A stretch of DNA of 64,000 bases, from assembly GCA_963169765.1 (NCBI GenBank), contig CAUJEN010000006.1:1-64000 (forward strand), in the 5' to 3' direction. This document shows positions 30,992 through 38,385 of the stretch, in pieces (positions within the stretch are counted from its first letter, which is position 1; each line of letters opens with the position of its first letter). Both the position numbers and the translations under genes were made by a program. The stretch comes from QWHO01 sp021404945 (lineage in GTDB: Bacteria > Vulcanimicrobiota > Xenobia > Xenobiales > QWHO01). Under the pieces are notes generated by a model. That model was not told the DNA's origin. It searched no databases and was given only the letters and a program-made list of their open reading frames with translations.

Positions 30992-31161
30992 AGGCCCTTA
31001 TGGTGTCTTCCAGGGATTGACCACGTCCCTTCCCGTGTCGGTAGACCGCGTAAGGCTCAAGTCGATACCCAACCCGGACAGGTCTGCCAGCTGGGGGCAA
31101 GCTCAAAGAGTCCGTTCATGCCTCCCTCAGGAAGGGAATCCGTCCCTCGCCGCGCACTCGC

Positions 31162-31941
31162 TTGCTGGTGAAAAGACTTCCACTCAACATCGGCCATCGG
31201 GGGGCGTGCGGGGAGGCGCCCGAGAACACGATGGCGAGTTTCCAGCTGGCCATCGCGCAGGGAGCCGGGATGGTCGAGCTGGACGTGCGCTTGACCCGCG
31301 ACGGCGTCCCCGTGGTCATCCATGACTACTCGCTGGGGCGCACCACCAGCGGGCGCGGACTGGTGGGGCTGTCGACCTGGAAAAAGCTGCAGACCCTGGA
31401 CGCGGGAGCCTGGTTCGATGGCCGGTTCCGCGGCCAGCGGCTGCTCGAGCTGAGCGACTGCCTCCAGACGCTGCCCCCCCGGCTGGCGGTCAACGTCGAG
31501 CTGAAGTGCTTCTTTGGCCGCCCCGACCGGCTGGTACGCGCCTGCGCCGAGGCTATTCGCTCCAGCCGGTCCCAGAGCCGAGTGCTGGTCACCTCCTTCA
31601 ACCATCGAGCCGTCGAGCTGCTCCATCAGGAGATGCCCGAAGTGGCCCTGGGTCGCCTGTTCCACCCGCTCTTGAACGGACGGCCCCGCCCGCGCGACTT
31701 CGACTGGCTGCAGCAGGGAGAGCGCCATCTGACCGACCTGGCCTGGGATGGCAGGGCTCTGGCGGTGGAGCTCTCCCTGGCCGACCGCAAGCTGACCGAG
31801 CAAGCCCACCAGCGCGGGGGCGCGGTACTCGTCTACACGGTCAATGAGGAAAAGGACATGCAGCGATTGATCGAGTGTGAGGTGGACGGGTTGATCACCA
31901 ACTTCCCGGCTCGCTACGCCAGCCTGCTGGCTCGCCTGTGA
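31162..31941 (+). CDS. glpQ: Glycerophosphodiester phosphodiesterase
   Basis: About 257-259 residues; the start is TTG 31162 or GTG 31168, neither with a good SD. GDPD signature: NIGHRGACGEAPENTMASF (catalytic His and Glu), VELDVRLTRDGVPVVIHDYS (metal Glu/Asp and second His) and VNVELKCF. The C-terminus has LVYTVNEEKDMQRLIECEVD and GLITNFPARY. No signal peptide, so it is the cytoplasmic UgpQ-like form that hydrolyses glycerophosphodiesters to glycerol-3-phosphate and an alcohol. The stop overlaps the glgX start by 4 bp. Confidence 0.9.
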   Translation: MLVKRLPLNIGHRGACGEAPENTMASFQLAIAQGAGMVELDVRLTRDGVPVVIHDYSLGRTTSGRGLVGLSTWKKLQTLDAGAWFDGRFRGQRLLELSDCLQTLPPRLAVNVELKCFFGRPDRLVRACAEAIRSSRSQSRVLVTSFNHRAVELLHQEMPEVALGRLFHPLLNGRPRPRDFDWLQQGERHLTDLAWDGRALAVELSLADRKLTEQAHQRGGAVLVYTVNEEKDMQRLIECEVDGLITNFPARYASLLARL

Positions 31942-34058
31942 AGATCCGTCCCGGGCAGCATTACACTCTGGGAGCCAGTTGGGACGGCCAGGGGGTGAAC
32001 TTCGCGGTGTACTCCGAGACTGCCACCCGCATCGAGCTGTGCCTGTTCGACTCCAAGGAGGACGAGCGCGAGTCGCAACGCCTGGTGCTGCCCGAGTACG
32101 ACGACCACGTCTGGCACGGTTACGTCAGCGGCATCCGTCCCGGCCAGCTCTATGGCTACCGCGCCTACGGGCCCTATAAGCCCCAGCAGGGTCACCGCTT
32201 CAACCCCTGCAAGCTGCTCGTCGACCCTTATACGAGAGCCGTGGTGCGCTCCAAGAACCGCTGGCACGACGAGATGTTCGGCTACAAGGTGGGCCATCCC
32301 AAAGCCGATCTGTCGCTGGATACCCGCGACAACGCGGCCCTGGCTCCCCTGTCGGTGGTGGTCGAGCCAGCCTTCTCGTGGGGCGACGACCGCCCACCCA
32401 GAGCTCCCTGGAACCAGACCGTCATCTACGAGCTGCATGTGCGCGGCATGACCCGGCTGCACGCCCTGGTACCGGAAGCTTTGCGGGGAACCTATGCCGG
32501 ACTTGCCTCCGATCCGGTCCTCGAGCACCTGAAAGAGCTTGGCGTGACGGCCGTGGAGCTGATGCCGGTGCACTATCCGGCCTACGAGCGCCACTTGACC
32601 GAGAAGGGCCTGCGCAACTACTGGGCCTACAACACGCTTGCCTTCTTCGCACCCAATCCGGAGTATGCCATCAATCACTCCCCCCAGGACGTGCTGCGCG
32701 AATTCAAGTCGATGGTGGCTCGCTTCCACTCGGCCGGCATCGAGGTCATTTTAGACGTGGTCTACAATCATACCGGAGAGGGCAACCACCTGGGACCCAC
32801 CGCCTGTCTGCGCGGGCTGGACAATGCCAGCTACTACCGCCTGCTCACCGACAACCCCCGCTACTACCTCGATTTTACCGGCTGCGGCAACACCCTGAAC
32901 ACGACCAATCCCCGGGTGCTGCAGCTGATCATGGACAGCCTGCGCTACTGGGTGCAGGAGATGCGTATCGACGGCTTTCGCTTCGACCTGGCCAGCTCGC
33001 TGGCTCGCGAAAGCTACGAAGTGGACCGACTGGGCGCGTTCTTCGATATCATCCAGCAAGACCCGGTGCTCAACCGCATCAAGCTGATCGCCGAGCCCTG
33101 GGACCTTGGCGAAGGCGGCTACCAGGTGGGCAACTTTCCGGTGCTGTGGAAGGAGTGGAACGGCCAGTATCGCGATACCGTGCGCCGATTCTGGAAGGGC
33201 GATTCCGGCCAGGCCCCGGCCCTGGCCTCGCGATTGTGCGGCTCGAGCGACCTCTACCAGGAGGGGGGCCGGCGACCCCAGGCCAGCATCAACTTCATCA
33301 CCTGCCACGACGGCTTTACGCTGCACGATCTGGTCAGCTACAACGAGAAGCATAACCAGGCCAACGGCGAGCAGAATCGCGACGGGGAGAGCCACAACAA
33401 CAGCTGGAACTGCGGCCACGAGGGCCCCAGCGACGACCCGGAGATTCGAGCCCTGCGCGAGCGCCAGAAGCGCAATTTGCTGGCGACTTTGTTCCTCTCC
33501 CAGGGGGTGCCCATGCTGTGCGCCGGGGACGAGATGGGGCGCTCCCAGCGGGGGAACAACAACGCCTATTGCCAGGATAACCCCATCAGCTGGCTCAGCT
33601 GGGAGCTCGACGAGGAGCAGGCCGCGCTGCTCCGCTTCACCCGCCGTCTGATCGCGCTGCGCCGCACCCAACCTCTCTTGCGCAGACGCCGGTTCTTCCC
33701 TCCCCGTCCTCCCCGGGGGCAATTGCGCAACATCGTGTGGTACGAGCCCAAAGGCAGTGAAATGACTGACAGGGCCTGGAACCAGGACTTTGTGCGCTGT
33801 CTGGGAGTCTGGGTCTCGGGTCGCCCTCAAGACGAGATCGATGAGCAGGGAGATCCGGTTGTGGGCGACCACCTGTTGCTGTTGCTCAACGCCCACTGCG
33901 ATTCCATCGAGTTTCGCCTGGCCAGCCCGCAGCTGGTGCCGAGTTGGACGCTGTTGCTGGATACGGCCCGGCCGGAGGAGCCGGCAAACAAGTATCGCTC
34001 GGGAGCGCGCTATCCCCTGGAAGGACGCTCGGTGGTGGTGCTCGGAGCTCCTTCGTAA
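31938..34058 (+). CDS. glgX: Glycogen debranching enzyme
   Basis: 706 residues, the usual GlgX length. An N-terminal CBM48/isoamylase-N domain (GVNFAVYSETATRIELCLFD) is followed by a GH13_11 barrel: VILDVVYNHTGEGNHLGP, IDGFRFDLASSLARE (nucleophile Asp), IKLIAEPWDLGEGGYQVG (acid/base Glu) and SINFITCHDGFTLHDL. A C-terminal beta domain ends the chain. It removes alpha-1,6 branches from glycogen limit dextrins. The start is GTG 31938, inside the glpQ stop (GTGA). No other glycogen gene is adjacent. Confidence 0.95.
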   Translation: MKIRPGQHYTLGASWDGQGVNFAVYSETATRIELCLFDSKEDERESQRLVLPEYDDHVWHGYVSGIRPGQLYGYRAYGPYKPQQGHRFNPCKLLVDPYTRAVVRSKNRWHDEMFGYKVGHPKADLSLDTRDNAALAPLSVVVEPAFSWGDDRPPRAPWNQTVIYELHVRGMTRLHALVPEALRGTYAGLASDPVLEHLKELGVTAVELMPVHYPAYERHLTEKGLRNYWAYNTLAFFAPNPEYAINHSPQDVLREFKSMVARFHSAGIEVILDVVYNHTGEGNHLGPTACLRGLDNASYYRLLTDNPRYYLDFTGCGNTLNTTNPRVLQLIMDSLRYWVQEMRIDGFRFDLASSLARESYEVDRLGAFFDIIQQDPVLNRIKLIAEPWDLGEGGYQVGNFPVLWKEWNGQYRDTVRRFWKGDSGQAPALASRLCGSSDLYQEGGRRPQASINFITCHDGFTLHDLVSYNEKHNQANGEQNRDGESHNNSWNCGHEGPSDDPEIRALRERQKRNLLATLFLSQGVPMLCAGDEMGRSQRGNNNAYCQDNPISWLSWELDEEQAALLRFTRRLIALRRTQPLLRRRRFFPPRPPRGQLRNIVWYEPKGSEMTDRAWNQDFVRCLGVWVSGRPQDEIDEQGDPVVGDHLLLLLNAHCDSIEFRLASPQLVPSWTLLLDTARPEEPANKYRSGARYPLEGRSVVVLGAPS

Positions 34059-34085
34059 CCCTCTGGTCGGTCGCTCTTGCGCGAC

Positions 34086-34350
34086 TCAAGGTGACCAGTC
34101 TTCGACCGCTACTCCCGGGACACCCTGAAAATCCTTGGCGTTCAATGTCGCCACGATCAGGCCATGGTGCTTGGCCGTCGCGGCCACGAAAAGATCGAGC
34201 GCAGGCTTGGGTCGACCCACCTTTCGCAGAGCGGCTGAGACCTCCCCGTACATGCCGGCCACGCCCTCATCAAAGGGGTTGACTGGTTGTTTAGCAAGAT
34301 TCCCGGTCCTGGCACTGGCGCGGTCTGCTCGCCGATAGGCGAGGCTGGGG
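34086..34350 (-). pseudogene. PIN-domain (VapC-like) toxin, C-terminal remnant
   Basis: In the frame ending at 34086 the minus strand reads ALRKVGRPKPALDLFVAATA, then KHHGLIVATLNAKDFQGVPG and VAVEDWSP. This is the second half of a VapC-type PIN domain, with the acidic Asp in ALDLFVAATA and the 'T.N..DF' motif. The frame is open back to about 34395, but it has no start codon and the first catalytic Asp is missing, so the gene has lost its N-terminal half. No antitoxin gene is present. Confidence 0.65.
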
Positions 34351-34459
34351 TCATCGGCGAGGTCGCCTGAAGCAGCGCACGACTCAAAAGTTTGACTTTT
34401 GGTTAATTTTCAGACACATCCGATAAAGTGAGCCCAGAGAGAATTCGGAGGGCAAGGCG

Positions 34460-34936
34460 ATGGGCGGAACGGTTCTCAATCTCAACCAGTTTCAGCGGGC
34501 CACGAACATCATCACGGTGGTCGACAAAATGCGCTCGCGAGTCCTCAACCTGGACAATGTAGACGGAGTCGACCTCGACAGTAGGGGTCGCGGCCAGCAT
34601 ATCGACCATCACGTCGAGTTGAACGGTTACGACGGATTGAGGGGCTATGCCACCAACCTCCCCGGCGAGGAAAACCGCATGAACATCACGCGGGTGGCCG
34701 AAGGCTCTTATCCCGAGGTCCACTACATCGTGGACCACAACTCGCCGGGTAGATCGTCTTACCTGCTGGGAATCGGCGGGGCCGAGCAGTGGCTGACGGT
34801 GAATCACAAAGAGGGGACGATCACGCTGGAGGACCCGGTCGGCCACGTGGGCAGTTGCCTGAATGCGACCCTGTCGGCCGACGACCCGCGCGTGGCCACC
34901 TTCGAAAGCCATCTGGCGGCACTGGCCCGCGGATAG
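34460..34936 (+). CDS. Small protein, unknown
   Basis: 158 residues, beta-rich, without signal peptide: MGGTVLNLNQFQRATNIITV, then DLDSRGRGQHIDHHVELNGY and IGGAEQWLTVNHKEGTITLE. A GGAGGG SD at 34447-34452 fixes ATG 34460. Single gene between a PIN remnant and a ~370-bp empty region. No family recognised. Confidence 0.55.
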   Translation: MGGTVLNLNQFQRATNIITVVDKMRSRVLNLDNVDGVDLDSRGRGQHIDHHVELNGYDGLRGYATNLPGEENRMNITRVAEGSYPEVHYIVDHNSPGRSSYLLGIGGAEQWLTVNHKEGTITLEDPVGHVGSCLNATLSADDPRVATFESHLAALARG

Positions 34937-35304
34937 GTTTCCCACCGCGTTCGCAAGTCGTCACCACGAAGCCCCCCTCGGAGGCTCGTCCAGGGGCCTG
35001 GAATCGACTTCAGGACATTTGCCCTGCCCGGCCCGTTTAGAACCCCTGAGAACCCACTTCAAACAAGTTGCAACCAGGCCGTTTCTCGCTGTTGCCTTGG
35101 TGACTCCGCCCATCCGACTCGTGGAATCTGTTGATGTGAGCAGTGTCGATCGGAACAAAGCGGATCGACTGGAGTGCCAGCACCTGGTGGGGCTCGAGAG
35201 CGCCTACCGCCTGCGTTTCGGGCGGGTGTGCCAGGCGCCGGCATGGCTCACCTGGAGGGTGTGGGGCTACGGCTTTGATACCGCCGGGCGGGTTTCAGGG
35301 CCAG
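34937..35304. other. Intergenic region without a supportable gene
   Basis: About 370 bp between a plus-strand and a minus-strand gene, both ending here. Several frames are open by GC content, but none has a start with SD and protein-like composition throughout. One plus-strand frame (~35110-35300) has a short protein-like patch (KADRLECQHLVGLESAYRLR) that might be gene debris. No terminator hairpin with a T tract was found. Confidence 0.5.
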
Positions 35305-35823
35305 TTAGCTGGCCGCGCTCATGTGGGCTTCCACGTCTGCATCGCCGAAAGCCTCACGCAGCTTGACTTCCTGCTCGCGCGAGAGGTTGGTGCGCAGAAC
35401 CCGGGGATTCCACTGCTTGATCTCCTCGACCACGCGGTCGGTGGTGGCCTGCAGCACCAGCAGGAAGAGAGCCGACTGGCCTGGCTGAATGGTGGAAGCG
35501 ACCTCCTTGATGAAGTCATCATCGACGCCGTAGTCAGCCATCGAGCCGGAAAGTGCGCCCAGCAGGGTGCCCAGGGCCATCCCCATGAAGGGCATCCAGA
35601 AGAGGATCCCCGCCAGCAGGCCCCAGAAAGCGCCACCCAGGGCGCCCTCGGCGGTCAGGTCGACCACCTGCTTGATCTTCACCTTGCCATCCGCCTGGCG
35701 CACCGCCACGGCGGCGTCGGCCAGTTTGATCAGCTGCTCTTTCTGCAGCGAGATCAGCTTGTCGCGGACTTCGAACGCTGCCTTGTCATTGTCGAAGGCC
35801 AGCACGATCAACTCGGTCATCAT
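35305..35823 (-). CDS. DUF1269 membrane-associated protein
   Basis: 172 residues: TELIVLAFDNDKAAFEVRDK at the N-terminus (ferredoxin-like first half), KIKQVVDLTAEGALGGAFWG, then a Gly-rich membrane hairpin (LLAGILFWMPFMGMALGTLL, GALSGSMADYGVDD) and SALFLLVLQATTDRVVEEIK. This matches DUF1269 (Pfam PF06897), whose members occur in stress islands and have no proven activity. The SD AAAGGAG precedes the tandem ATG codons at 35818-35823. Confidence 0.85.
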   Translation of the reverse strand: MMTELIVLAFDNDKAAFEVRDKLISLQKEQLIKLADAAVAVRQADGKVKIKQVVDLTAEGALGGAFWGLLAGILFWMPFMGMALGTLLGALSGSMADYGVDDDFIKEVASTIQPGQSALFLLVLQATTDRVVEEIKQWNPRVLRTNLSREQEVKLREAFGDADVEAHMSAAS

Positions 35824-35889
35824 CAGGCTCCTTTACTCGCAAAGTGGCCACATCTTCCCCTCACCCCGGCCGGATTCCCCCGTATCTGG

Positions 35890-35895
35890 TAGAAT
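35890..35895 (+). promoter_or_regulatory. -10 box 5 nt before a GTG start
   Basis: TAGAAT (35890-35895) followed by GAGTT and GTG 35901; no SD. Another leaderless arrangement. Confidence 0.5.
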
Positions 35896-35900
35896 GAGTT

Positions 35901-36536
35901 GTGCTCACCATCCCTCCCCGCGATCCCTGGCGCTGGCTGGCCGGCCTGGCTATCCTCCTGACCCTGGCTATCGCCCTCACGCTGCAGCTGGTCACCAGGC
36001 CCACTTCCCTGCGCCAGCAGCGCCTCCATGGCGAATTGAGCCTGGAGCTGTGGCTCTCGGAGCTGGCCGCTGATCTGGCCCAGAGCTCCGAGGCGCGACT
36101 GTTTCCCAATCGCTGCGAGCTGATTCAGACCCGCCAGAGCGAGCTTCGGCGGCCGTTGGGCGGGCTGGTGCTGCTATCCAGCCCTCTGAATTCGAACGGG
36201 GGAGACCTGCAGGTCATGGATGCCTCCAGCGGACAAAGCCTGTCCTTTCGGGCTCTGGGTCCTCGCCAGTTAACCGTGGAGAGCGCCGAGCCGGTGCGCA
36301 TCCAGTACCCGGTTGACCAGCTGACGGTCTACCTGGTGACGCCCGAGTCAGGCGCCTTCGAGGTGGAGCGGCGTGATGTCAGCGGAGCCACCGAGGTGAC
36401 CCGCCTCAACCACGAGCTGCGGGTCAACTCGCTTGGCTTTGAGACCGAGGGCGAGCTGGTGCTGATACGCCTGCAGGTCAGCCACCCCTCCGGGTGGAGC
36501 CTGAAGGGTCAGCGCTCAGTACGCTCTCATCCCTGA
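35901..36536 (+). CDS. Single-pass membrane protein, pseudopilin-like
   Basis: 211 residues. A short cytoplasmic start (MLTIPPRDPWRW) is followed by one transmembrane segment (LAGLAILLTLAIALTLQLVT). The ectodomain of ~170 residues is largely beta (LGGLVLLSSPLNSNGGDLQV; QLTVYLVTPESGAFEVERRD; GELVLIRLQVSHPSG). Topology and size resemble minor pseudopilins (GspJ/PilW), but no prepilin peptidase site with Glu+5 is seen and no secretion genes are nearby. Function unknown. Confidence 0.55.
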   Translation: MLTIPPRDPWRWLAGLAILLTLAIALTLQLVTRPTSLRQQRLHGELSLELWLSELAADLAQSSEARLFPNRCELIQTRQSELRRPLGGLVLLSSPLNSNGGDLQVMDASSGQSLSFRALGPRQLTVESAEPVRIQYPVDQLTVYLVTPESGAFEVERRDVSGATEVTRLNHELRVNSLGFETEGELVLIRLQVSHPSGWSLKGQRSVRSHP

Positions 36537-36580
36537 CGGCCCGTCAACAGAACGGCAACGTCTCAAAGCGACCAGCTGAC

Positions 36581-36586
36581 TACAAT
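36581..36586 (+). promoter_or_regulatory. -10 box before the TolB-like gene
   Basis: TACAAT ends 10 nt before ATG 36597; the leader would be about 4 nt with no SD. Confidence 0.45.
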
Positions 36587-36596
36587 CAGCCCTATC

Positions 36597-37607
36597 ATGG
36601 ACGTACGCAAGAACAGCTACATGCCCGTCTGGTCGCCGGACGGCAGCAAGATGGCCTTTATCTCCAGCCGTACCGGCTCTCACCAGATCTGGACGATGAA
36701 CGCCGATGGCACCGACCAGCGCCAGGTCACCGACGGCAAGCGCCCCTACTTCTACCCCAGCTGGTCGCCCGACAGCGCCCAGCTCACCTTCCAGGGGCTG
36801 ATCCACGAGGGGGAGAGGCTCGACTACGACATCTTCGCCTGCAAGGCCGATGGCACCGACATGCGCCAGCTGACCGACGACTGGTTCGACCAGGAGCAGC
36901 CGCTCTGGTCGCCCGACGGAAGCCAGATCCTTTACAAGTCCGAATCCAAGGAAGGCGAGTGGGGCGGTCCGGACGAGCTCTGGACCATCACTCCGGACGG
37001 CCAGACGGCCACCCAGCTCACCCACACCCCGGACGCTTACGAGTTCCAGCACACCTGGTCGCCCGACGGCAGCAAGATCGCCTTCGTGTCCACCCGCGAC
37101 ACGCAAGAGCACGACGACATGAACCGCAACGAGATCTACGTGATGGACAGGGATGGCTCCAACCAGCGCAGGGTCACCAATGAGCCCCTGGGCGCCTACA
37201 ACCCTGCCTGGTCACCCGACGGCACGAAACTGGCCTACACCTGGCGGCGCAAAAACAGCGAGATCGCCGTCATCAATCAGGATGGCACCGGCCGCCAGCT
37301 TCTGACCGATCTGCCCACCGAAGACATGTGGCCCGAGTGGTCGCCCGACGGCAGCAAGATCGCCTTCACCAGCATGCGCAAGAACGTTACCTTCGAGATG
37401 CGCACCGTGCCTGGCGACGGGGGCGAGGGAGCCACCTCGCTCCTGGCCGAGCCGATCGACGATCAGCAGCCCCACTACTCGCCCGACGGCAAGACAATCG
37501 CTTTCCACGCCGCCCGCGAGAAGGATGGCCTGGAGGACATCTTCGCCTGCGACGCCGACGGCAGCAACCTGCGCCGGCTGACGCCCTATCCAGAGCCGGC
37601 AAGGTGA
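36597..37607 (+). CDS. TolB-like WD40/PD40 beta-propeller protein
   Basis: 336 residues made of about seven PD40 blades, each centred on (S/T)WSPDG(S/T)KIAF with a following 'I(W/Y)(T/V)M(N/D).DG(T/S)(D/N)..R(Q/R)(V/L)T' strand. Examples are MPVWSPDGSKMAFISSRTGS, HTWSPDGSKIAFVSTRDTQ and PEWSPDGSKIAFTSMRKN. TolB proper is periplasmic; this protein has no signal peptide and no N-terminal TolB domain, so it is probably cytoplasmic and not TolB itself. The binding partner is unknown. Confidence 0.85.
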   Translation: MDVRKNSYMPVWSPDGSKMAFISSRTGSHQIWTMNADGTDQRQVTDGKRPYFYPSWSPDSAQLTFQGLIHEGERLDYDIFACKADGTDMRQLTDDWFDQEQPLWSPDGSQILYKSESKEGEWGGPDELWTITPDGQTATQLTHTPDAYEFQHTWSPDGSKIAFVSTRDTQEHDDMNRNEIYVMDRDGSNQRRVTNEPLGAYNPAWSPDGTKLAYTWRRKNSEIAVINQDGTGRQLLTDLPTEDMWPEWSPDGSKIAFTSMRKNVTFEMRTVPGDGGEGATSLLAEPIDDQQPHYSPDGKTIAFHAAREKDGLEDIFACDADGSNLRRLTPYPEPAR

Positions 37608-37636
37608 CGTGAGGGGGCGTCGCGAATGCATGCCCG

Positions 37637-38068
37637 GTGGATGACGTTCGCGAGTATGTCTACGACAGCGGAAAGGAGAACACCAGCCGCCTGCCCTGGC
37701 TGATCCTGGCCATTTCAGGCTGTGTCATCTCCATCATGGCAGCCTGCGCCATGATCCACGGAATTCGCCTCGTGAGCGGGCGAGCAGGGGCCATCCTGCT
37801 GCTGATGCTGCTGTCGGGCCCGGTGCTGCTCTCGATCTACCTCACTCACCTTTTGCGCCATCACCAGTACAAGTCCACCCGCATCCAGGTTGACAGCCAG
37901 GGCGTCACCATCCTCACCGCCGGCAAGGAGCGCCGCATCGAGCGCAAGGACATCGACTACGTGCACCACAACGGCTCCGTGCTCGAGCTCCGCCTGCGCA
38001 ACCAGGACCCTGTCCTGCTTCCAGCCCGCTTCACCGACCAGGACGACCTGCTGGCCCGGCTCAGCTGA
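37637..38068 (+). CDS. Two-helix membrane protein, unknown
   Basis: 143 residues from GTG 37637. Two transmembrane helices (LILAISGCVISIMAACAMIH and AGAILLLMLLSGPVLLSIYL) are followed by a cytoplasmic beta-rich domain resembling a small PH-like fold (STRIQVDSQGVTILTAGKER; IDYVHHNGSVLELRLRNQDP). An adjacent membrane-protein gene starts 2 nt after the stop. Confidence 0.55.
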   Translation: MDDVREYVYDSGKENTSRLPWLILAISGCVISIMAACAMIHGIRLVSGRAGAILLLMLLSGPVLLSIYLTHLLRHHQYKSTRIQVDSQGVTILTAGKERRIERKDIDYVHHNGSVLELRLRNQDPVLLPARFTDQDDLLARLS

Positions 38069-38070
38069 GC

Positions 38071-38385
38071 GTGGACCGGCTCAAGGCCCGCTGGGGCATC
38101 ACCTCGGCTCGCCAGTTCTGGCTCATCATGCTGGTTTTTGCGCTGACCGGAACCAGCGCCGTGCTGGTCAAGCGGCTGGCCTTCGAGGCCATCGGGGTGG
38201 GCCCCGACTGGCCCTGGTGGCAGCGCACGCTACTCTGGTGCGCCATCGTGCTGCCCGCCTACCAGGTGCTGCTGCTGGCCTATGGCGCTCTCTTCGGGCA
38301 GTTCCGCTTCTTCTGGTGGTTCCTCAAGAAGATGTTCGGCGTGCGCACTCCGCCCCCGACTCAGGCCAACTCGGCCGAGCGGTAA
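38071..38385 (+). CDS. Small membrane protein, DUF6787-like
   Basis: 104 residues: KARWGITSARQFWLIMLVFA, LTGTSAVLVKRLAFEAIG, WWQRTLLWCAIVLPAYQVLL and FGQFRFFWWFLKKMFG. The opening 'rWgi.s..qf..i...Fa.TG' and the Trp/Phe-rich end match a small family annotated DUF6787 (prenyltransferase-like name, function unknown). Two to three membrane segments. GTG start 2 nt after the upstream stop; the 3' end overlaps the convergent aroF-pheA fusion by 25 bp. Confidence 0.6.
   Translation: MDRLKARWGITSARQFWLIMLVFALTGTSAVLVKRLAFEAIGVGPDWPWWQRTLLWCAIVLPAYQVLLLAYGALFGQFRFFWWFLKKMFGVRTPPPTQANSAER

Noticed and set aside
31017..31325. Plus-strand open frame between the ATPase and glpQ
   Set aside because: Its second half overlaps glpQ in another frame. 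The composition is Arg/Gly-rich noise and there is no SD.
36597..37607. tolB of the Tol-Pal system
   Set aside because: No signal peptide, no N-terminal TolB domain and no tolQRA or pal nearby; only the PD40 propeller is shared.
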